Positions 17,309-25,026 of a DNA stretch of 46,992 nt are shown here, piece after piece. Under the pieces are notes generated by a model. The model was not told where the DNA came from. It saw only the letters and a program-made list of their open reading frames with translations, and made no database searches. The DNA is taken from assembly GCA_002362105.1 (NCBI GenBank), contig DETD01000031.1, positions 159,305 through 206,296 on the forward strand. Direction: 5' to 3'. This stretch comes from Bacteroidales bacterium UBA3297. GTDB lineage: Bacteria; Bacteroidota; Bacteroidia; Bacteroidales; Paludibacteraceae. Made by a program: the position numbers and the translations under genes. Within the stretch, counting starts at the first letter, position 1; every line of letters begins with the position of its first letter.

Positions 17309-18082
17309 TCAATCGACCTTAATGTCGGTGTCGTTCTCGCACTCGTTTTCCAGGATTTTGCACTGCATAACGAACCTGTAAAACGACTCTTGGTTAGCTC
17401 GGATGTATCCTAACTTGCCATGGAAGATTCCCCCTTTGAGTATGTAACTCTTAAAAAAGCGCCAGAAAGGCTGGAAAATAAGCGACAGCATAGTAACATG
17501 GGTGCCTTTACGCTTGTACACCTCATTATCGGTATACTGGTTCAGCTTATCGACCAAATCGTGCATATAGCAAGAGAGGTGCACCATGGCCAAATCGGTT
17601 CTGCTAGCCGGAATCCTCTCTAAACGCCCCTCCACCTTCGGGAAGGTGTGGACATAAGGCGGCCACACCGTACCCTCGCGTTTAAAGAAACGCAACTGGG
17701 CGTCGGGGTAGGAAGATTTAACAAACTGGTTCAACATATAATTGCGGCGCGGAATATAAAGGCCGGCCGGACAGTCGGGTTCCTGAATGCGGGCATAGAG
17801 GTACTCGCGCAAAGCGGAAGGAATGAGTTCGTCGGCATCGACCACAAGCACCCATTCGCTAGAAGCAGACTGGATGGCAAAAGTACGAGCCGGCTCGGCA
17901 GACTTGTGGTTTTCTTTCGGGAAAGTAACCACCTTACAACCAAACTCTTTCGCAATTTCGACTGTGGCATCGGTACTTTCCATGTCACAAACAACTATCT
18001 CATCGAACTTAGTAAGCGTCTCTAAAGACCTACGCAGAGTCTTTTCCGCATTATATGTATTTACGACAGCAGAAATCGGCAT
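17309..18082 (-). CDS. Glycosyltransferase family 2, WaaE/KdtX-like
   Basis: The 257-aa enzyme has the short GT2 layout of LPS-core beta-1,4-glucosyltransferases (WaaE/LgtF type): ISAVVNTYNAEKTL at the N-terminus, DEIVVCDMESTDAT (27-40) and the DxD-containing VLVVDADE (78-85), followed by RRNYMLNQF and LRFFKR. WaaE-type enzymes add a glucose to the inner core heptose; assigning that exact reaction here is inference. The gene has its own promoter-like element at 18112-18119 and leads the three-gene glycosyltransferase unit. Confidence 0.85.
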   Translation of the reverse strand: MPISAVVNTYNAEKTLRRSLETLTKFDEIVVCDMESTDATVEIAKEFGCKVVTFPKENHKSAEPARTFAIQSASSEWVLVVDADELIPSALREYLYARIQEPDCPAGLYIPRRNYMLNQFVKSSYPDAQLRFFKREGTVWPPYVHTFPKVEGRLERIPASRTDLAMVHLSCYMHDLVDKLNQYTDNEVYKRKGTHVTMLSLIFQPFWRFFKSYILKGGIFHGKLGYIRANQESFYRFVMQCKILENECENDTDIKVD

Positions 18083-18111
18083 CGTCTAATTGTTTTTAAA
18101 AATATATTCAC

Positions 18112-18140
18112 AAATATATAAAAAAAAGGAGACAGGTCAA
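18112..18140 (-). promoter_or_regulatory. Promoter of the glycosyltransferase operon
   Basis: On the minus strand TATATTTG (18119-18112) matches TAnnTTTG, with TTG (18140-18138) 18 nt upstream. The leader is about 25 nt. Confidence 0.5.
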
Positions 18141-18148
18141 GTTTCAGA

Positions 18149-19276
18149 CTATACTTGCATCAGGTCGACAAAGACCGAATCGGACACAAAGACTCCATTA
18201 GGAGTCAGTTTTAAGACCAAACCACCGTCGGTCAGCTGCAAATGTCCGGCCTTGATAGAGACCTCGGCCGCCTGCATACACTTGTCGTAGAACTGCGGGA
18301 AGTCGTTTTTCAGGCGGGCCAAGTCAAGCCCGCGCGCCGTACGCAGCGACGTCAGTATTCTGTCGTTAAACGCTTCTGCCGGAGTCAGACACTCAACCTC
18401 GCAATCGACAGTGCCCTGGGCAACAGCCGCAAGGTAACGGCCGGTATCGGCCACATTCCACTGCCGCGACTTGCCATTGAACGAATGGGCAGACGGCCCA
18501 ATACCCAAATAAGGCGTCCCGTCCCAATAAGACGAATTGTGTTTGGCCGCCATACCCGGGAACGAGAAATTAGAAATCTCGTAATGCTCGTATCCGGCCT
18601 CTTTCAGAGAAGCGCACAGCATTTGGTAGAAGCGCAGAGAAAGGTCTTCGGAAACAGGTTTCACTTTTCCCTGCTCCATCATACGGTGCAAAACGGTACC
18701 CTCCTCATAGGTGAGGCTATAGGCCGACAAATGGGGAACACGCAGCGAGCAGGCCGCATCGAGGTTCTGCTGCCACCCCTCGACCGTCTGGCCGGGAAGT
18801 CCGTAAATCAGATCCACACTTATATTAGAGATTCCAACCGAGCGCAGGTTATCTACCGCATCGTACGCCTGACGAGCCGAATGCCGCCGGTTGATCAGTT
18901 TCAAGTCGGCATCGTTGAAACTCTGCACCCCCATGCTGACCCGGTTAACCGGCAAAGCCGCCAACGCCGCCGCATATTCGGGCGTAACATCGTCGGGATT
19001 ACACTCAACCGTCACCTCCTCCAACTGCAGCTTGAACAGGCTGGCAGCCGTCTGGAACAAACGCTCCAGTTCGGGAACCGGCAAAACGGAAGGCGTACCG
19101 CCACCCAAATAGAGCGTGCGGACAGTTTCGCCACCAAGATAAGACTGACGGATGCGCATTTCCTCGCACAACCCGTCGACCAGACGATGTGCGACAGAAC
19201 GGTCGGTACTAGAATAAAAATCGCAATAAATGCACCGAGAGACACACAAAGGAACGTGTATATAGAGGCCGGCCAT
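18149..19276 (-). CDS. hemW: HemW, radical SAM heme chaperone
   Basis: The 375-aa protein has the radical-SAM cluster motif CxxxCxxC at Cys11, Cys15 and Cys18 (PLCVSRCIYCDFY), then LYLGGGTPS and the HemN-like C-terminal domain. It lacks the fourth Cys and N-terminal extension of true coproporphyrinogen III dehydrogenase (HemN), which fits HemW, a heme-binding protein thought to deliver heme to respiratory enzymes. Many databases call it an oxygen-independent coproporphyrinogen oxidase; that is probably wrong for this subtype. It is 3 nt downstream of a DUF1294 gene in an operon that begins with a lipoprotein. Confidence 0.9.
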   Translation of the reverse strand: MAGLYIHVPLCVSRCIYCDFYSSTDRSVAHRLVDGLCEEMRIRQSYLGGETVRTLYLGGGTPSVLPVPELERLFQTAASLFKLQLEEVTVECNPDDVTPEYAAALAALPVNRVSMGVQSFNDADLKLINRRHSARQAYDAVDNLRSVGISNISVDLIYGLPGQTVEGWQQNLDAACSLRVPHLSAYSLTYEEGTVLHRMMEQGKVKPVSEDLSLRFYQMLCASLKEAGYEHYEISNFSFPGMAAKHNSSYWDGTPYLGIGPSAHSFNGKSRQWNVADTGRYLAAVAQGTVDCEVECLTPAEAFNDRILTSLRTARGLDLARLKNDFPQFYDKCMQAAEVSIKAGHLQLTDGGLVLKLTPNGVFVSDSVFVDLMQV

Positions 19277-19279
19277 AGA

Positions 19280-19546
19280 CTACAGCAAATACTTCCAAAC
19301 CAAGAACAAAGCGGCCAGCCAAACGACCAGAATCAGGTAAGTAACGCCATAATAAGAGAACTTGGCGTTTTTATGGCGTATGGTGTACATTAGCACTAAA
19401 ACGGCCACCACACCACCAGCCGCCTCAAGCATGTGCAGAGTTGCCTCGGGGACACGCCACTTGGCATGTTTAGCCCTATACTTGTCGAAAGCAAAAACCA
19501 AAGCAGAGACAACCGATATAAAGCAGAAATAATAAAGGAAATACAT
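19280..19546 (-). CDS. DUF1294 membrane protein
   Basis: The 88-aa protein has three predicted membrane helices and the DUF1294 pattern: FAFDKYRAKHAKWRVPEATLH, then AAGG and a conserved RHKNAKFSYY before the last helix. Function is unknown. It is 3-4 nt from its neighbours on both sides (lipoprotein upstream, hemW downstream), so it is translated as part of that operon. Confidence 0.85.
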   Translation of the reverse strand: MYFLYYFCFISVVSALVFAFDKYRAKHAKWRVPEATLHMLEAAGGVVAVLVLMYTIRHKNAKFSYYGVTYLILVVWLAALFLVWKYLL

Positions 19547-19550
19547 GTTA

Positions 19551-20174
19551 TTAACGTACTATTCCGTAAAGGGCGTCGAGCGCCGAATAAAAGTCCAAAG
19601 TATCGCGAACAGCGAACAAATCAATCTCAGAATTGTTCACCTCGTTGGAAACGATACTGCTATAGGCCTTTCCCTCGCTGTTGTTCTCCATCATACTGAC
19701 AACCTCGTCGCGCCGCAAATAGAACGTGAGTTCGTTGTTGTTGTCGATGGATTTCACGTAAATGTAAGGAGCATAGAAGCCCAGCACAAAAGGGTCAGAG
19801 AACACGATAGCGATGCCAGCCGTATCGGCATTCATCGTATACTTTGTCGGACGGAAATAAGGAGGGTTATCGGTAGGCAGATGGCGCACATAGAACGCCA
19901 ACGTATCGTTCGCAAAATAGAGTGATACACAATTCGTCTCTTTTTGAATACTTTCGGTAATTTTCGACTTAAAGTCGTAGACTCCGTTAATGGACGTACC
20001 TTTTGCACTCAAGTCCCACAAGACCTGACTAGACACAACTTTCCACCCCCCTTGCAAGTAAGTCTTGTCGATAGGGGTAACACTCATATCTGGAATATCG
20101 TCCTTCTCGCGACACGAGTAAAGCAAGCCAGAAAAAAAGGCAACTATAAAAAGTATGTAGCGGTACTGTCTCAT
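19551..20174 (-). CDS. Lipoprotein, function unknown
   Basis: The 207-aa protein has a lipoprotein signal peptide with Cys21 in GLLYSC. The residues after Cys (REKDD) resemble the Lys-Asp-Asp type of surface-export signal described for Bacteroidota lipoproteins, so the protein may face outward; this is inference. The mature part is rich in beta strands and resembles DUF4847/DUF4827-type small lipoproteins only in general character; I do not assign a family. It is the first gene of an operon with DUF1294 and hemW and has an excellent promoter at 20206-20236. Confidence 0.75.
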   Translation of the reverse strand: MRQYRYILFIVAFFSGLLYSCREKDDIPDMSVTPIDKTYLQGGWKVVSSQVLWDLSAKGTSINGVYDFKSKITESIQKETNCVSLYFANDTLAFYVRHLPTDNPPYFRPTKYTMNADTAGIAIVFSDPFVLGFYAPYIYVKSIDNNNELTFYLRRDEVVSMMENNSEGKAYSSIVSNEVNNSEIDLFAVRDTLDFYSALDALYGIVR

Positions 20175-20205
20175 AACGAATGTAATAATGTAGTGTAGTT
20201 CAACA

Positions 20206-20236
20206 CAAAAATAAGGAAAGAAATTAAAGATACAAA
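20206..20236 (-). promoter_or_regulatory. Promoter of the lipoprotein-DUF1294-hemW operon
   Basis: On the minus strand TTTG (20236-20233), 19 nt, TATTTTTG (20213-20206): both boxes match fully. Transcription would start about 27 nt before the ATG. Confidence 0.65.
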
Positions 20237-20239
20237 CGA

Positions 20240-20271
20240 AAAATCAGTCAAAGGGGCAAAATACCCTTTGA
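20240..20271 (-). terminator. Terminator of the WbsX-acyltransferase operon
   Basis: Inverted repeat TCAAAGGG/CCCTTTGA with an 8-nt loop, then on the minus strand GATTTTT. It lies 36 nt after the acyltransferase stop. Confidence 0.65.
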
Positions 20272-20306
20272 AAATCAAAACGTTTGCAACAACCGTCAAC
20301 TTCCTT

Positions 20307-20873
20307 CTACTGTTCAGGCCTTAAATCTTTAATAATGCGGGCAGGCACGCCGGCAACGACACAAAAAGGAGGAACATCTTTCGTAACGACAGAATTTGCC
20401 GCAACAATGGCGCCATCGCCAATAGACACACCGCCAAGAATAGTCGTCTTATCGCCAATCCAAACATTCCGACCAATTTTAACCGGGCCTTTAGAAATAA
20501 TCTCGCGATCTAAGATGGCCAGATTCATATCGGCAAAAGAAACATTACCATGCGAATTGTCGACAACGGTAGTCCAGCGTCCGAGGCCAGTACCAGAACC
20601 GATTTCCAAACCATCCACAATAGAGATGTTGCAGTAATCGCTAATATGCACATTGTCGTCGATTTTAACAGAAGGTGTAAAGCGCTTTCCGTTCAGATTG
20701 TCCCAAACCGTAAAAACAACAAACTCGTCAAAAACGACACGATTGCCCAAAGTTACATATTCCATCCCCCTCAGGTGATGGAAACGTCCAAAATAGTAGT
20801 CCTTGCCGCACTTTTTCATTTTGGCGGCAATCCGTTTCATATATCGTTTTTTAAAAAAGCCTTTAAACAGCAT
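20307..20873 (-). CDS. Hexapeptide-repeat acyltransferase
   Basis: The 188-aa protein carries a left-handed beta-helix: repeated [LIV]-G-x-x-x-x units such as VKIGRNVWIGDKTTILGGV and SIGDGAIVAANSVVTKDV, closing with PARIIKD. It resembles WbbJ/maltose-acetyltransferase-type enzymes that acetylate surface sugars using acetyl-CoA. The catalytic His expected for this class may be in the DNSHGNVSF region (about 106-115). A GTG 6 nt further upstream abuts the WbsX stop; the ATG at 20873 is preferred. It is co-transcribed with the WbsX-family gene, which supports a role in glycan decoration. Confidence 0.85.
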   Translation of the reverse strand: MLFKGFFKKRYMKRIAAKMKKCGKDYYFGRFHHLRGMEYVTLGNRVVFDEFVVFTVWDNLNGKRFTPSVKIDDNVHISDYCNISIVDGLEIGSGTGLGRWTTVVDNSHGNVSFADMNLAILDREIISKGPVKIGRNVWIGDKTTILGGVSIGDGAIVAANSVVTKDVPPFCVVAGVPARIIKDLRPEQ

Positions 20874-20879
20874 ATTCAC

Positions 20880-21962
20880 TTACTTTTTATTAAACACCTT
20901 GGCCATCTCGTTGATATAGCCCCTACCGTATTTTTGGTCGGGTTCGAGGTAGTTGCCCTCGCCCCACTCGTTCCACGCCTTAACGAAGAGGATGTCGTCG
21001 GTACGCATCCTTACCAGTTCGTCGACCTTTTCACAGAACGCGCCCCACTTCTGCGGAGTGGAGTTCTTCATAGCCACCCAACCAGCCCCGCTACGCGGCG
21101 TATGGTCGAAATCGGGGTCGATGCAAGGCGTGTATTCCGGGTGTTCCTTAAACAACCGGAGCGCGCGCTCGGTATAGAAATCGTAGTCGATAGTCAGCGG
21201 AATATTGAACCAATGCTTTTTGCGCGAGCCGATCGTCTTGTTGTAGAGCGAAGACTTGTTTTCGGCATCGACATCACGGAAAGCGTCGTAAACAATGCGG
21301 TCGAACTTGGTATTGCCCATCTTTTTCAAGTAGTCGTCGCCCTGAACAAAGGCGAAAAACTCGAAGCCGCCCAGCCCATGCTCGGCAGCCAGCTGGTTCC
21401 AAGTGTCCATAAAGACCTCCGCATCGGGAATATCGTAAGGGGCAAAAATACCGAACAGCAGTTTGCCGTTCACCCTAATGTACCTTTTATCTTTAAAGGC
21501 AGGCAGCATTTCGTTGAAATGCATCACATAATCTTCTCTGCCCGGATAGGTTTGCTCAACAAGCAAGACATCTTGCTTCGTCTTGTTCCACGTTTTGGCA
21601 TACCAGCTGTGGTTGGCCCAACAAAGGCAGAAAGGGAAATCGGGGCTACCCGACTCAACCACCTCGGAAAAGACACGTTCCAACAAACGCTTTCCATGTC
21701 CGAACCAGTAGTGCCAGTAGCAGAACCCTTCGATGCCCGCAATACGCGCCAACTGCGCCTGTTGTTCGCGAACAAACGGCAAACGCAAGTCATAAAAGCC
21801 CAATTCGCCAGGCAGGCGCGGCTGGTAATGGTTATGGAACAAAGGCCGGGCCTTCGCCACGTTGGTCCATTCCGTAAAGCCAGGACACCACCACTCGTCG
21901 TTTTCGGGTGTTGGATAAAACTGGGGAAGATAAAACGCTATAACACGGGTTTTGTTAGCCAT
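20880..21962 (-). CDS. WbsX-family glycosyltransferase (GH99-like domain)
   Basis: The 360-aa protein begins VIAFYLPQFYPTPENDEWW and continues with GFTEWTNVAKARPLF, the hallmark of the WbsX family found in O-antigen and capsule clusters. The fold is GH99-like, a TIM barrel, and the family's activity as a transferase is still mainly predicted. KAWNEWGEGNYLEPD near the C-terminus is also conserved. The ATG at 21962 is chosen: an 18-codon extension to 22016 would overlap a -7 promoter box and is rich in Phe/Cys. It is translated together with the acyltransferase that follows directly. Confidence 0.85.
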   Translation of the reverse strand: MANKTRVIAFYLPQFYPTPENDEWWCPGFTEWTNVAKARPLFHNHYQPRLPGELGFYDLRLPFVREQQAQLARIAGIEGFCYWHYWFGHGKRLLERVFSEVVESGSPDFPFCLCWANHSWYAKTWNKTKQDVLLVEQTYPGREDYVMHFNEMLPAFKDKRYIRVNGKLLFGIFAPYDIPDAEVFMDTWNQLAAEHGLGGFEFFAFVQGDDYLKKMGNTKFDRIVYDAFRDVDAENKSSLYNKTIGSRKKHWFNIPLTIDYDFYTERALRLFKEHPEYTPCIDPDFDHTPRSGAGWVAMKNSTPQKWGAFCEKVDELVRMRTDDILFVKAWNEWGEGNYLEPDQKYGRGYINEMAKVFNKK

Positions 21963-21967
21963 ACAGA

Positions 21968-21975
21968 CAAATATA
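21968..21975 (-). promoter_or_regulatory. -7 element next to the WbsX start
   Basis: The minus strand reads TATATTTG, only 5 nt from the ATG at 21962, so transcripts from here would be leaderless or almost so. No good -33 box is seen; a second candidate lies at 22055-22062. Confidence 0.35.
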
Positions 21976-22016
21976 AAGCAAACATCTACAAAAAAAGGAG
22001 ATGTTCGGATAAACAC

Positions 22017-22035
22017 CCCCCTTTACACAAGGGGG
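22017..22035 (-). promoter_or_regulatory. Hairpin in the WbsX leader
   Basis: CCCCCTT/AAGGGGG with a 5-nt loop lies between the two candidate promoters. It is not followed by a strong T run on either strand, so its role is unclear. Confidence 0.35.
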
Positions 22036-22054
22036 AAAAGTTAAAATTTTGGCA

Positions 22055-22062
22055 CAAAGTTA
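22055..22062 (-). promoter_or_regulatory. Alternative -7 element of the WbsX operon
   Basis: The minus strand reads TAACTTTG, matching TAnnTTTG. The leader to 21962 would be about 87 nt and would contain the hairpin at 22017-22035. Confidence 0.45.
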
Positions 22063-22150
22063 GCGATTTTCACCAAATACACACTCCAAATCATTCCAAA
22101 ATTGGGGCGGGAGTAACAATATGACTTATATACACCGGGAAAAGAAACAA

Positions 22151-22184
22151 AAAAACGCCATAAGGTAAAACCCTATGGCGTTTC
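22151..22184 (-). terminator. Terminator of the porin gene
   Basis: ACGCCATAAGG/CCCTATGGCGT with one mismatch around a 5-nt loop; the minus strand continues into TTTTTT. It lies 22 nt after the porin stop. Confidence 0.75.
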
Positions 22185-22205
22185 TATCTGAAAAGTAGAT
22201 TTGCG

Positions 22206-23381
22206 TTAGAAAGAGAACTGCAAACGCGCCTGGATGGCGTTGTTGGTGAACTCGTCTTCGCCCTTCTCAACCTTCGAAACGGTGTAGTTCAAACGAGCGT
22301 TGAGGTTCTTGTTGAAGAAGTAGTTCAAACCAAGGGTAAAGTCCATTTCCTTCTGTTCAGGATTAAGCGTAGAAACATTCTCTTTAACCACTTCACCCTC
22401 GTCGTTCACCACGTCTTTAACAGTGGTAGTAGTGAACTCGTCCATATTCAACATATTGACACGTGCAAGCAGCTCAAGGTTCTTTGGAGAAGCATTAGCT
22501 GCCAAACCAGTACGCTTGTTATAATTCTGCTTCTTACCAATGAGCAGGAAGCTGGCCTGAGCGTAAGCGCCCTGAGTTTGGAAGTTTTCGTCACCAATCA
22601 GGTTAGAGAAAGCTGTCAGGTAGTGGGTTTCAAAGTAGAAACGCTTCAAAATCCAGATCAACTCAGCCTCGGCACGGTTGATGTTGATGGTGTTGTTGAT
22701 ATCGGAAGTGTAGGCAACCAGACTCTTGCTACCCGTGAAGGTTTCAGGCTGTATAACCTTAAAAGTTTCAGAACTCTTATTGTCGGTGTACATACCAGCC
22801 ACACCAATATGGAGGACACTGCTGTCCTTGCAAATAGGGCGACCAATGAGCTTAGCCGCAGCCGAATAGCCCTGATTAGCAGCAGGCGCATCGACATTAC
22901 CGGCGCTATAGATACCAGCAGTAGCCATAAAAGGGTTCGTAACAAAAGCGTAGCTAAGACCAACCTTACGAGAAGGACAGATAGCATAGTCGGCCTGTGC
23001 GTCTTCGATAAACTTGTAACCCAAGCCAAGGATTTTAGCACCAAAAGGCTGGAAGTGGTTACCAGCGGTCAAGCTCATCTTATCGTTGATTTTGTAGCCA
23101 ACCCACAAATCGCGGAAAGAGATAGCCTTGTTGGCATAACACACCTCAATTTTAGCGCTCCACTTCTCATCGAAGTTGGCAAGAACGCCTAAACGCGTGT
23201 CGTTCATCTTGAAGCCATAGTCGTAGTTGTCGCAGTGGCTGAAATAGCGTCCGTAGTCTAAATTAGTACGACCAATAAGACGGAGGCTTAAATCGCCAGC
23301 GCCGGTTTTCACGACAACCTGAGCCATAGCGCCTGAGGCAGCCATAAGGGCAGTTGCCAAGCAGAGAAATGCTTTTTTCAT
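22206..23381 (-). CDS. Outer-membrane porin (porin O/P-like)
   Basis: The 391-aa protein has a signal peptide (cleavage after GAMA|Q) and an alternating polar/hydrophobic pattern of about 16 strands ending in the terminal aromatic QARLQFSF typical of outer-membrane barrels. Features such as TRLGVLANFDEKWSAKIEV and AGNHFQPFG resemble the phosphate-selective porin O/P family common in Bacteroidota. Solute specificity cannot be told. A DUF1846 gene ends 65 nt upstream and a terminator follows, so the porin may be expressed alone or as the last gene after DUF1846. Confidence 0.85.
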   Translation of the reverse strand: MKKAFLCLATALMAASGAMAQVVVKTGAGDLSLRLIGRTNLDYGRYFSHCDNYDYGFKMNDTRLGVLANFDEKWSAKIEVCYANKAISFRDLWVGYKINDKMSLTAGNHFQPFGAKILGLGYKFIEDAQADYAICPSRKVGLSYAFVTNPFMATAGIYSAGNVDAPAANQGYSAAAKLIGRPICKDSSVLHIGVAGMYTDNKSSETFKVIQPETFTGSKSLVAYTSDINNTININRAEAELIWILKRFYFETHYLTAFSNLIGDENFQTQGAYAQASFLLIGKKQNYNKRTGLAANASPKNLELLARVNMLNMDEFTTTTVKDVVNDEGEVVKENVSTLNPEQKEMDFTLGLNYFFNKNLNARLNYTVSKVEKGEDEFTNNAIQARLQFSF

Positions 23382-23446
23382 TATTTCCTTTTATTTATAA
23401 ATAAACTAACTATTCTTAAAAATTATGCTACATTTCGAGTGTAGTC

Positions 23447-24910
23447 TCACTTTTTCCGAACAGGGTCGCAAGTGAGTTCAACGCCCAGTTTCTTGAAGAT
23501 TTTACGGTCGACTTCAGAAAGCATCACCGTAGAGTGCACCTGACAGCCCCGCAACTTAGGCAACTGCAACAAAGCGTTGCGACAGTTGTCGTCGCTCTGG
23601 CTAAGAACCGAAAGGGCCACCAAGACCTCGTCGGCATGCAGACGCGGATTCTTACCGCCCAGATATTCGATTTTAGTCTTCTGGATAGGCTCAATCATAT
23701 CTTGCGGAATCAGTTTGAGCGAGTGGTCGATACCGGCCAGATACTTCGTCACATTCAAAAGCAGCGCCGCACTAGAGCCGAGCAAGTCGCTCTGGTGAGC
23801 AGTGATGACAGTGCCGTCTTCCAACTCGATAGCAGAAGCGGCAGCGCCCACCTCCTCTTTGCGCTTTTTAGCAGCAACGGTAGTCTTGCGGTAGTCGGTA
23901 GAGATTTTGGCCTGGGTCATCAGCCGCGCAATCTTGTTCACCTCCTTGTCGCAGTTGGCATCGAAAGCCATCTTGTTCAAGGCAGTATAGTAACGGCGTA
24001 CAATTTCGTGCTTCGAAGCCTCGCAACAAACCTCATCGTCGGAAATGCAGAAGCCCACCATGTTCACACCCATATCGGTAGGCGACTTGTAAGGGCAGTC
24101 GCCATAAATACCCTCAAAGAGCGCAGTAAGCACAGGGAACGTCTCGATATCGCGGTTGTAGTTGATAGCCACCTTCTCGTAAGCGTCGTAATGGAAGGCA
24201 TCGATCATATTCACGTCGCCCAAATCGGCCGTAGCCGCCTCGTAAGCGATGTTAACCGGGTGCTTCAGCGGCAAATTCCAAACCGGGAAGGTTTCGAACT
24301 TGGCGTAACCGGCATTAACGCCACGCTTGTGTTCCTGATAAAGTTGCGAGAGGCAGACCGCCATCTTACCCGAGCCAGGCCCCGGAGCGGTAACAATCAC
24401 CAAAGGACGTGACGTTTCCACATAGTCGTCCTTACCAAAGCCCTCGTCGGAACAGATAAGGTTCACATCGTGCGGATAGCCCTCGATGGTATAATGGAAA
24501 TAGGCCTTGATACCCATACGCGACAAGCGCTCCTTGTAAGCCACGGCACTGGCCTGGCCACTGTAGTGTGTGATGACGACAGAACCGACGTAGAAACCAC
24601 GGTTCATAAACTCGCCACGCAGGCGGAGCACATCTTCGTCGTAAGTAATACCGAGGTCACCCCTCACTTTGTTCTTTTCAATGTCGACTGCACTGATAAC
24701 AATAACAATCTCGGCAGAATCGGCCAACTGCTGAAACATACACAGCTTGCTGTCGGGCCTAAAACCAGGCAAGACACGGCTGGCGTGGTGGTCGTCGAAA
24801 AGTTTGCCACCTAGTTCAAGGTAGAGTTTGTTGCCAAATTTGGCAATACGCTCCTTAATGTGTTCGGACTGAATTTTGAGATACTTCTCGTTGTCAAAGC
24901 CGATTTTCAT
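23447..24910 (-). CDS. DUF1846 (UPF0371) protein
   Basis: The 487-aa protein opens MKIGFDNEKYLKIQS and carries FGNKLYLELGGKLFDDHHA and a P-loop-like TAPGPGSGKMAVCLSQLY (GPGSGK at 177-182), all features of the DUF1846 family. These proteins are cytoplasmic, about 500 aa, and have been suggested to bind nucleotide, but no activity is established to my knowledge. The length is normal. A candidate promoter is at 24961-24968; the gene stands between the lgt terminator and the porin. Confidence 0.93.
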   Translation of the reverse strand: MKIGFDNEKYLKIQSEHIKERIAKFGNKLYLELGGKLFDDHHASRVLPGFRPDSKLCMFQQLADSAEIVIVISAVDIEKNKVRGDLGITYDEDVLRLRGEFMNRGFYVGSVVITHYSGQASAVAYKERLSRMGIKAYFHYTIEGYPHDVNLICSDEGFGKDDYVETSRPLVIVTAPGPGSGKMAVCLSQLYQEHKRGVNAGYAKFETFPVWNLPLKHPVNIAYEAATADLGDVNMIDAFHYDAYEKVAINYNRDIETFPVLTALFEGIYGDCPYKSPTDMGVNMVGFCISDDEVCCEASKHEIVRRYYTALNKMAFDANCDKEVNKIARLMTQAKISTDYRKTTVAAKKRKEEVGAAASAIELEDGTVITAHQSDLLGSSAALLLNVTKYLAGIDHSLKLIPQDMIEPIQKTKIEYLGGKNPRLHADEVLVALSVLSQSDDNCRNALLQLPKLRGCQVHSTVMLSEVDRKIFKKLGVELTCDPVRKK

Positions 24911-24960
24911 ATCTAATATGTATTAATTATTTCACGCAAATTGCACTTTCAACCAAAACG

Positions 24961-24968
24961 CAAAGATA
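24961..24968 (-). promoter_or_regulatory. -7 element of the DUF1846 gene
   Basis: The minus strand reads TATCTTTG, directly after the T run of the lgt terminator. Leader about 45 nt; no clear -33 box, since the terminator stem occupies that place. Confidence 0.5.
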
Positions 24969-24970
24969 AC

Positions 24971-25001
24971 AAAAAAAGCGGACCTACGAGCCCGCTTTTT
25001 T
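24971..25001 (-). terminator. Terminator of lgt
   Basis: AAAAAAGCGG/CCGCTTTTTT, 10 bp with a 10-nt loop. It lies 26 nt after the lgt stop; T runs exist on both strands. Confidence 0.75.
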
Positions 25002-25026
25002 AACGTTTAGTATAAATCTTTGTTTA

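Noticed and set aside
21963..22016. Longer start for the WbsX gene
   Set aside because: The 18 extra codons overlap a -7 element and have unlike composition; family members begin near the ATG at 21962.
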